A DNA stretch of 64,000 bases, taken from assembly GCA_958295665.1 (NCBI GenBank), contig OY282558.1, positions 181,328,015 to 181,392,014 on the forward strand, read 5' to 3'. The translations under genes were made by a program, and so were the position numbers. The number at the start of each line of letters is the position of its first letter. The stretch's first letter is position 1. A model generated the notes under the pieces. The model was not told the origin of the DNA. It saw only the letters and a program-made list of their open reading frames with translations, and made no database searches. Shown here piece by piece: positions 55,491-64,000 of the stretch. Source of the stretch: Tipula vernalis (Eukaryota; Arthropoda; Insecta; Diptera; Tipulidae).

Positions 55491-56618
55491 CCACGGGTAA
55501 AATTTATATAACAAATAAATAAATCCAGCAAACACTAAAATTGTTACCATTTGATGTCGAAAGCATTGATGTTAAATGAGTTTAGTCAATTTTCTTTTAA
55601 ATCTAAATATCTGTCAGAACCTAGAGGGATTTTTATTTCCAGCGAGTCGCACTACTTTTAATTACTCAGACAATAACCTTCAGCAACCGTGAAGAAATTA
55701 TTAGGCCTTTCTTAAGAAAACACCCAACAGTGACAGAAACTCTGTTGATTCTCTAAAAATTAGGCCACGTCTAATTTAAGCTTAATCTAATATACGAACG
55801 CTTGATAAATTTCGTGGGCCCCAGATAATGAATAATCGTTAATTGTCGCACAATTAACTATTAAACTATTCTAAATTATTAAAACTTGTTTTAATACAAC
55901 ATTATTACCGTTATTTAGAGAGATAATTTTTTCCTTGTACCATATTTTGCTCACAAATGATAATAAACAGTTTGAAATGGTTAATACAATTTATTTGTTG
56001 GTTAGACCATCTTATTTTATAGTTAGTTTTTCAATAGATGAGGAGACATTTTTGCGTCACCCTGTAGTACACTATGGCATATCGTTATGTGATTTCTATC
56101 TTGTCCTATACACCATTTGTAAAACTTTACAGAAACCAAATTTTAAATTTTAAGCATAAATACGTTTAACTTCTTCAATAAACTCCGAACTGTTCTTTGT
56201 TCCTATGCAAAGCCTTGGTATTTCTAACATTTAATGTTCCGATAATAAAACTGCAGCTATCCCTAAAACTGGAGCAAGGAAAACGTTTTGAAGCAAAAAT
56301 GGGATAAATGGATATAGGACAATTCCTATAGTTATATGAAGTTGATCTTATTATTTTGTAAAATAATGATGAAATGCATTGGATATACTCGTAGGACACT
56401 AGAAGAAGTAACAGAAGAAAAAGCAAACAATAGAAAACGAATTCAAAATTTCCACAAATTTCAAATTTTATTGCGTATAATAAAAATTATAAATAATAAT
56501 GTATATTTTATATACAATAAATAATTCAATTTATACAAAATTTAAATTAATTATAAGTATTTCAGTCAATATATTTTAATTTCAATCATATTTTGGTTAT
56601 GTCAACGTGAAAATTAAA
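55491..56618. other. AT-rich stretch, no supported genes
   Basis: Frames at 55935-56153 and 56175-56524 have no recognisable motifs. Confidence 0.5.
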
Positions 56619-57130
56619 TTAGGTGTCACGGCTTTTGTGCGGCATTTTCAAAATCGCTCTGTAGAATTCCTGATCATCTAGTGGCATGTAGTCGAACATC
56701 GATACTAGGTCTTTAATTTTCTCTTTGGAAATTACATCGGGTGAGTTTAACTGTGCTGGATTGGGTAGCTTTACGACAATGAAAGTTTTAGATTTCGCTC
56801 GTCGGCTTGATTGAACAATTAAAGGAATCGTATGTTCCGGTTCCATTTCACCGTACTTCTCTTTATATTTAATTATTAATGTATCATCTTTTGAATATAA
56901 TATTTCGGTTGCCAATGTGAATTTTAAATTAATAAAATTTAATCACAAGGAAGCTTGATTGTAGTTATAAAAATCACAGGACTGCATCTGCATTAATTTT
57001 AAGTGCACTTTATCGTACTGCATTGACCTTAAATGCCTAATAAGTGAAACAGGACTATGGTACATTCGAGTAACAACCGCCGTTGAGTAAAGTATAATTT
57101 TACAAATAATAAACACAAAATTTAAACGCA
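56619..57130 (-). pseudogene. Transposase-like gene, C-terminal half (left of non-LTR C)
   Basis: The minus strand gives MYHSPVSLIRHLRSMQYDKV, then KLMQMQSCDFYNYNQASL, ATEILYSKDDTLIIKYKEKY and KIKDLVSMFDYMPLDDQEFY, ending at a stop at 56619. This pattern (YxSPxSLIRxLR ... MQxCDF ... KxxDLxxMxxxMPxxDxxFY) is the C-terminus I associate with an insect and cnidarian transposase-like family whose middle has WSDxCxxQNxN and PGHS. Those middle blocks lie at 62350-62560, across the non-LTR C insertion. Read together they form one gene on the minus strand. Confidence 0.6.
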
Positions 57131-57236
57131 AATAAAATAAAAGGGAGAATTAGTACCAACCAAAAGTTGTTAGCGCAATTCTGCGCATCAATTAAAATAC
57201 GAGTATATACCTGTGGAAACAAGGTTGTGGATTAAA

Positions 57237-58317
57237 ATGGAAAGTTTGAGGCAGAATACAGCAAGGATACAGTTCCAGAAGACAGATCCTAAGCCAAGCG
57301 ATCTGGAAATGATGAGATTCGTGGTGAATGCAGGACTAACGACCAACGAGGTACACACATTGTATCAGGACCTTTATGATCGGTGTATTTACATTAAATT
57401 TAATACAGAGCCGAAATACCAAGATTTTATATTGGATAAAAGTGTATTGACCTTCACGTACACAACTGGAGTAACAACGGAGGTTACGGTAAAGGGAACA
57501 AGTGGAGTAATGCGGTATGTTAGAATATTTAACCTACCACCAGAGATTAACGACAAAGCATTGAGTGAGGCAATGCAACGATTTGGAAACGTTTTGTCCA
57601 CACGACGAGAGAAATTTGGTGCTAACACATTTCTACCGGTATTTTCAGGAGTAAGACTAAGAGGCGTATATATGGAAATAGAACGTGAAATTCCGCAATT
57701 TATATACATACATTCATAATATAAAAGCGAGGATTTATTACGATGGAATGAAAGAGAAGTGTTTTAAATGCGGTGATGAATCACATAAAAGACAAGATTG
57801 TCCGCTATTATCTACAACTAATGATTTGTCAATACAACAACAATTTCAACAAGGACAACAACAACCAAAAACACCGCAAGTCGCAGAAAATCCAGATAAT
57901 CAAGAGCAAACACAATCAGCGCTCACAACTGTAACACAAATAATTACAAAAGACTTAAACGCTACACAAATTAATGACACTCAAGAACGAGTGAAATATA
58001 GCGATGTAGCTAAAATAACACAGTTACATGAAGAGGCACAAAATAAAATTGAGTCAATTAAAAAAATGGTTAACGTTAAAGAACATTTAAATACAAGGAA
58101 ACAGCAAACCGACTCATCGTGTAAGGACACGGAAAGTGAAGATGTGGAGGAAAATATCGGTAAGCGCGGTCGACCAGCAAAGAAAACCAGATACACCAAT
58201 ACAAAAAATAGAATTGCGTTCACCGAACAATACAATATGACGAGTTCAAATGCAAAAAATAATAATTTTATTGCACCAACACCACCTTCAAAAAATAAAA
58301 CAGAGGGGAACGGATAA
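57237..58317 (+). pseudogene. Non-LTR C ORF1 (gag-like RNA-binding protein), one frameshift
   Basis: The start is the ATG at 57237 (MESLRQNTARIQFQ). The first half has a fold resembling an RNA-recognition motif, YVRIFNLPPEINDKALSEAM and QRFGNV, as in many non-LTR ORF1 proteins. A frame change near 57710 leads into KARIYYDGMKEKCFKCGDES, with a CCHC zinc knuckle CFKCGDESHKRQDC (C-x2-C-x4-H-x4-C, intact). The tail is Gln-rich then Lys-rich (KRGRPAKKTRYTNTKNR) and ends at 58317. It would coat the element RNA. Only one break was noted. Confidence 0.75.
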
Positions 58318-58595
58318 TATGGTCAAGTTTTACGATGTAATCGTAAACACAATAAAAATATAAAAATAAAAAAATAAAAATAAAAATCAATATAATTCAC
58401 ACGTAATTGTACAACAACGCGCAGCATAGAGCAACAAAATGCAACATTTATTATGAAGGATGCAACAACAACATTTTTTGATGCAACAAAATTTATTTAT
58501 TTTTTAAATTTATTTTTGTTAAATATGGATAATGGATTTTCCCTGTACATATTTTAATTGGTATGTATAAATTGTTATTTGTGTGAATGTGAAAC

Positions 58596-61500
58596 ATGAG
58601 TGAAAGAATTATTGTTGGTAAGATAAACATACAAAGTTTTTACGCAATAAAAAGTATGTTGGAAAATTATCTGGCCAAGAATAAAGTGAATGTGATCCTT
58701 ATAAGCGAAACGTGGGAAAGAATGCACAAGACGTTAAATGTGAGAGGGTACAGATTTCTTTCCAAACCAAGAAATGATGGTTTTGGTGGAGTGGCGATAA
58801 TGTACGCCAGAAATATAACGCTTCAAGAGGTTCAGTTACCCGCTTTTGAGGTGATTGACGCAATAGCCGCCTCAACAACGAATTTGGAAAGAAATCTGTT
58901 ACTAGTGAGCGTGTATGTAACCCAGGTGCGTGATGAAGAAGAAAGGAAAAAAGCCTTGAGTGACTTTAAAAAATTGTTTGAGTGGGTGAACGATAAAAGT
59001 GACCTGATTGTATGTGGAGATATGAATGCGCATGCGAGAATGTGGGGTTGTTTAGACAATTGCGCAAGAGGAAAACAGTTGGCCGACCTGATTCAAGACT
59101 CCGATATGGTGCTCTTGAATGATGGAAGGCCAACTAGAATGGCGAATGTGGGAGGCATGGCCAGCGCAATAGATTTGTCTATGACAACTATTGAACTGGC
59201 CTGCCGGGTCACTTGGAATGTTGAAGAAGAGAATTTGTGTGGTGATCATTTCATGATCAAAATGATCATGAATGATAATCGAGTGTTTAGGAAAAAACGT
59301 GAATTAATGAATAACAGGAAATGAGTGGATCAAATGAATGAGATTCTCGGAGAAAATGAAATAAATCAAAGCCAGTTAGATAGTGAAATTGAACGGGTAA
59401 ATAAATTGTGTACAAAAATTGTGGATATGAAAGAGATTAATGTGAATGGTTGGTGGAACAATGAAGTTCAATACTGGTATGATAGGAAGCGAATAGCCTT
59501 GCGTGAATTTAATAGGAATAAGAGTAGTGAGAATAAGATTATGTATGGTAAAATGAATGGAAAATTGAAAAAGGCTATTCGCAGAGCAAAAAGGAAAAGT
59601 TGGCGGGAATATGTGTCCCAAATGACACATAGAACCACAACTAAGGATGTATGGAGTTTGTTTAATAGGGTGAATGGTAAATATTTTAATGTGAGCAATG
59701 TGGTATGTGAGAACAGAGAAAAGGTGAAGAATTTATAAGAATGATATTGAATGTAAGCAATGATTTGAATGTAATAAATGAAGTTGATAGAATGAGTAAA
59801 AATGAAAGAATGGATTGTAAGTATGAATGGGGAGAGTTCCTGAGAGTGTTAGATAGATCAAAATCTACCACTCCAGGGACGAACCGAGTAAGTTATAAGA
59901 TGATTCGGTTGTTGAGTGACTCAGCAAAACATAATTTGCTTGAGATACTCAACAAAGTGTGGATGGGTTCAAAAATACCGGACAAATGGAAAGAGAGCAG
60001 GGTGGTTCCTATCTCTAAACGGGATAGAGATCCAGATGTGTCAACAAATTATCGAGGCATATGTATGTTGAATGTTTTTATAAAAATCTTAAATGGAATG
60101 ATGAAAGAGCGCATGGAAGATTTTGTGAATGAAAATAATTAGTTGCCATCGACAACATTTGGATTTCGAAAGAACCACTCTGCAATTGAGTGTGTGGAAA
60201 AGTTTGTTTGGGAAGTAAGAAAGGATAATTTGAAAGCTGTTGCGGTATTTTTGGACATCGAAAGAGCTTATGATTATGTGGTTCCGTGGAAATTACAACA
60301 TGTATGTATGTGGATAAGAGATTTTATGACTGACAGAAAATTGGTTCTGAATGGAAGTGGTTTTAGGTTGGAGGGAGTTGCAAATGTTGGACTTCCGCAA
60401 GGAAGTAAAATATCTCCAGCTCTGTTCAACCTATATACCAGCGAGATACACCACATCAATACAGACAATCAAATCGTTCTGCAATTTGCAGACGATTTTG
60501 TAGTAATTGGAAAAGGGAGAAGTATTGATGTGGCGGCTCAAAGAGCGCAAAAGGGGGTAGATGATTTAATTCAAAAATTTAAAATGTTGAATCTGAGAGT
60601 GAATCCTGATAAGTGTGCTTATATGAGTTTCAGAACAAACGTTGCAAATGTTAATATAAGTGTTGATAGTCAAAGTATTGAACAAGTAAATGCGTACAGG
60701 TATTTGGGTATTTGGATTGATAGACGTATGAATTTTGGGAAGCACATGAAAATTTTGGCAGATAACTGCAAGGAACGTTTAAATGTGGTTAAACGGGTGA
60801 GCAAACCTAAATGGGGCGCTCATCCGAGTGTGACTGACATGTTAAGGAAGGCCCTTATATCCTCCAAAATTGGATATGGTATTAGTGTGTATGGGAATGG
60901 TTCGAAAGGGGCTTTTACCCAATTAATGAAAGTAGAAAATGCATGTCCAAGAGTGGTATTGGGGGCAATTAACTCAACCCCAATACACACTCTGTGGTTT
61001 GAAATGGGTGATTCACCTCTTGATTACAAGACAGAGTGGATCACAGTGAGAGAGTCGGTGAAAATGATAACTAAGAAAAATGAGGTTTGTAACGAGATGA
61101 TAGTAAGATTACAAAATAGGACGGTGTACAAACCGACATATAGAGCTAGTATTGCACTTGAAAATTTGAACATGTTTCTGAGTATAGGCAATGCTGGTCC
61201 GCAACCCGTTCCTAATAATCTTACTGTATGTTTGACTATGGAGCAATATAATAAGGGAATGAATGAAGTTATCGCCAAAATTATGTTTGGGAAAATCAGT
61301 CAGCGGTATATGCGAGAGGATATTGTTTATACAGATGCTAGTGTGAATGAGAATGGAGTGGGTGTTGGTGTGTTTATGCCTGGTAAGAATGTTGAAAGGT
61401 ATTTTAAAGTGGACAAAAGCATCTGTATAATGAACGCAGAACTGATTGGAGTATTTGAAGGAATTAAACTGGCTGTGAATGAAGGGGAAAGGAAAATAGT

Positions 61501-62158
61501 AATATTTTCCGATTCCCAGAGTGGTTTATGTTTGCTGAAATGTGGAGGTGGAAGGGAAGGCAATGTGTATGTTGATTTAATTTTTGAATGCGCTCGAGAC
61601 TGTCAACGTGATGTGACCATACAATGGATCCCATCACATAGACAGATCGAAGGGAATGAAAGAGCCGATATGTTAGCTAAAAAGGGTACATTGAATGACA
61701 TGGTTCAGGAGTACGGAAGGAAGGATACAAGAGATGTACTTCGAATATTTCAAAAGAATCTGTGGAGAAAATGGGAGAGTGAATTTAACGAGAAAAGTCT
61801 AACGAAAGGAATGAAGTACAGACTGCTCCGTGGTACTCCTTTGAGAATTCCGTTCTTTAAGGAGCTCAAAGGAGATACGCGAATGTTGCGAACGGTTGAG
61901 AGAATCAGGCTGAACCATGGAAACTGGAAGGAATGCTTGTGGAAACGTCATTTGAGTGAGGACAAAGATTGTGAGTTGTGTGGAAGTGTGGAGGATGTTG
62001 AACATCTCATATTGGGTTGTCCCAGATATAGCCAATATAGATCTAAGTTCAACATCCTTCGGAATGCAAGAAATCTAAGTGATTTAATGAATGAGGGTGA
62101 TTTTTTGGCTTACAAGGAAATTTATGAATTTATTAGGATGAGTGGAATATCAATATGA
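58596..62158 (+). pseudogene. Non-LTR C ORF2: endonuclease, RT, RNase H, zinc motif
   Basis: About 1187 codons. Endonuclease: KINIQSF, ILISETW, VCGDMNAHARMWGC, LLNDGRPT and CGDHFMI. RT: WKESRVVPISKRDRDP and YRGICMLNVFIKI, GFRKNHSAIE, AVFLDIERAYDYV (motif A), GLPQGSKISPALFNLYTSEI and VLQFADDFVVIGKG (catalytic FADD intact). RNase H: VYTDASVNENGVGVGVF, NAELIGVFEGIKLA, IFSDSQSGL and WIPSHRQIEGNERADMLAKK, with all acids present. The C-terminus has a zinc motif CELCGSVEDVEHLILGCPRY. Only three defects separate it from one frame: TGA at 59322, a frameshift near 59738 and TAG at 60140. The element moved recently relative to the others. Confidence 0.9.
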
Positions 62159-62346
62159 TACAAATAAGCAGTAGCCGACAGAATATGTGTAGGGAGTAAT
62201 CCGGATCCATTTTAAAGATTAAACATTTTTTGGTTAAAATATGAATTATGAATTAAAACAATGTAAATAAAAATTGTAATACAAATTTGAATTTATGGCA
62301 ATATGGCTCTAATTTTGTAGGAGCCAAGGCCTAATAAAAAAAAAAA
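62159..62346 (+). terminator. 3' UTR and A-rich end of non-LTR C
   Basis: After the ORF2 stop there are 188 bases ending in AATAAAAAAAAAAAA. Non-LTR elements commonly end in such tails after target-primed reverse transcription. Confidence 0.7.
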
Positions 62347-62349
62347 GTA

Positions 62350-63888
62350 GCTTACATGTTTTAAATGCCTGTCTGTAACGCTATGTACAGCATCAAGTTC
62401 ATGAATCCTAGAATGGCCAGGAACTGAATATCTCTGTGCGACATTTGTTACATTATTAGTCCCGCAGAATTTGAGTAATGCGAAACTAGTGATTCGGTTT
62501 CGATTTTGAGGAACACATGAATCTGACCAGAGTATAAGTTTCGTAATTTCCTGATTATCCTTTAAAATGGCTTTCAATATTTTTATGAGAGCACTGGCAA
62601 TGTCGTTTCCTGTTCTGCCACTCTGGCTTTAATTCAAATTATAAAGGTTGAACTTTCTTTTATAAAAAAATTTGAAGTATTCCTTTTTGGTAAAGAGAAT
62701 ACATTTTCTAGGTCATATATAGCACTAGTGCAATGTCAGCGGCTTTGCGTGCTTTGGCATTTTCGTTTAAAAGCCGATGTTTTTCAAAATCATTTACTTG
62801 GCCTTCGGTAGGATCGGATATGTTTTGAAACTTGCTGCAAATATCACAGATATCTTTTTTTGGCACAAAAAAGGATAAATTATACTATGTGTTAAATATT
62901 TTCCTATATATATGATATTTCGGTTCTTTCAATCCTGTAGTCTCTGTATATAAATAATACATTTTTTAAATGGATAATCCAGCTTCAAGGTATTGCCTCT
63001 GTGTTCCAGCTCGCATGTAATGGGAGTCCATACACGGAAAACTCTGGATGTGTATTCTAACTTGTTGTAATAGCGATTCGTTTATTGATTTTTTTTTATG
63101 TTTCCCTCTAGTGGACGGTTTTGGAACGCCAGTATCTGGTTGGAAATGATTTTTAAAAAAATAATATATTATCCTTTGGGATATACACAATGTTGTCAAA
63201 AAAATGCTCGATAAACTCCCAATTTATGTTTTCCATGTTGAAAGAAATACTTAAAAGAATTTTGTTTCCTTGAATTTTCTGAAACCGTTCGTTTCCGTTT
63301 CGCTGAAGTAACCGTTACGTATTTGGCATAAAATATTTTTTTTCCTCGTCGGTTAGAATCTAAAAATTTCCGTGAATATCTTTTCTTTTTTCCTCCGAAA
63401 ATAAAACAACACAATCATATGGGCACGTTTTATCACATGTGGTTTGTTTCACTGATTTAGGTGGAATGATTTTTCCACTGATGTTGGTGTATTCTTCACC
63501 AAATTGCCTTTTGCGCTTCATAATTTCCTTTTTCCAATGTAATTTGTCCCTATATTTTTTCGTGATGGTGCTCCTGTGTGAGTTACCGATCGTGGTTGAA
63601 GAAGGGTATTTGCATCATATACTGGGAGTTCTTTCATATTCGTATCGTTTGCCGGTTCATAGGTGGGATCATCTAATGATCATCGTCGTATAAACTTAAA
63701 TTAAAACTGAAAGCTTTACTATTGCAAGAAATAGTAGCACCCTCTGAATCGAAAACTGTTTCTAAAATTCTATAGGAAACAAAATGAGATATAAATATAT
63801 TAACGAAAGCAAGTTTAATTTTCGATTACCATTCAATACTAGAATCGATAGTTCGGACTGGCGAAGACATATTTTCTGTAGCATCCAT
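62350..63888 (-). pseudogene. Transposase-like gene, N-terminal and middle part (right of non-LTR C)
   Basis: From an ATG near 63888 (MDATENMSSPVRTID) the minus strand shows SGKIIPPKSVKQTTC with further Cys, SRKFLDSNRRGKK, ISQRIIYYFFKN, STRGKHKKKSINESLL, HIQSFPCMDSHYMRAGTQRQ and YLEAGLSI, CDICSKFQ, then KLILWSDSCVPQNRNRITSF and SVPGHSRIHELDAVHSV. It stops at the poly(A) of non-LTR C. The SFPxxxSHYxR, WSDxCxxQN and PGHS blocks suggest an RNase H-fold nuclease-like family spread in insects (possibly the group named DUF7869; not certain). Several stops and frame changes are present. Whether it belongs to a mobile element or a captured gene is open. Confidence 0.6.
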
Positions 63889-64000
63889 TGACATAAAATT
63901 GTCTGATAACGGTAATTTATAGAATTAAAATAATGCACGTGTTCAACAAGTTAAATAACTAATAATTTTTAAAACAAACGTAAAAAAAATATTATTGCAC

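Larger units (their letters stand above)
57085..62346 (+). mobile_element. Non-LTR retrotransposon C, nearly complete
   Basis: Plus-strand two-ORF element: 5' UTR (about 57085-57236), ORF1 (57237-58317), ORF2 (58596-62158), 3' UTR, and an A-rich end AATAAAAAAAAAAAAG at 62332-62347. It lies within the minus-strand transposase-like gene. The left edge is inferred from where that gene stops. A target duplication was not clear (only AGTA-like similarity at both sides). The RNase H and C-terminal zinc motif place it in the I/R1/Jockey assemblage. Confidence 0.8.

Noticed and set aside
1..64000. CRISPR arrays, operons, bacterial or viral genomes
   Set aside because: No spaced direct-repeat arrays or tightly packed gene strings. 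Spliced genes and eukaryotic TEs dominate.

Overview
The window looks like AT-rich nuclear DNA of an arthropod, probably an insect. Genes are split by GT-AG introns, long stretches are non-coding, and most recognisable coding sequence belongs to transposable elements (TEs): Gypsy, BEL/Pao, Penelope, Tc1, non-LTR elements with RNase H, a Helitron, a PIF/Harbinger relic and a tyrosine-recombinase relic. I cannot name the species. No bacterial operons, CRISPR arrays, rRNA or tRNA genes were seen.

One convincing ordinary cellular gene is present: a plus-strand spliced gene with five exons between 28691 and 48996, open at its 3' side. Exon 2 and exon 3 are separated by an intron of about 18.9 kb that has been a TE sink. 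I do not recognise the protein.

Layout. 1-3700: Helitron 3' half with an intact 3' terminus, then a PIF/Harbinger transposase remnant (minus). 3730-6530: a decayed Gypsy element (A) on the minus strand. 6964-13190: a second Gypsy element (B, plus) with recognisable LTR pairs, in which a BEL/Pao fragment (BEL-1) sits between the reverse transcriptase (RT) and integrase (IN) halves. 15971-19271: two Tc1 elements placed head to tail and sharing one TA. 19562-20528: a two-exon tyrosine-recombinase (Crypton-like) relic (minus). 20530-28690: AT-rich, mostly featureless, with a mariner-like scrap.

28691-48996: the host gene. Intron 2 holds BEL-2 (about 31640-34985, with a perfectly centred inverted duplication), a long-TIR element (35326-36384), and a non-LTR element (A, minus, 37184-45190). 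Into non-LTR A a Penelope-like element and a palindromic element have inserted; the Penelope copy is itself interrupted by THAP-bearing DNA and by a hairpin. A 572-bp MITE lies at 47591-48162.

49514-55490: BEL-3 fragment abutting non-LTR element B (minus). 56619-63888: a minus-strand transposase-like gene cut in two by a nearly complete non-LTR element C (plus, about 57085-62346).

Nearly every TE copy carries stops, frameshifts, deletions or lost catalytic residues, so the window records successive insertions and decay rather than a working pathway. The best preserved element is non-LTR C.
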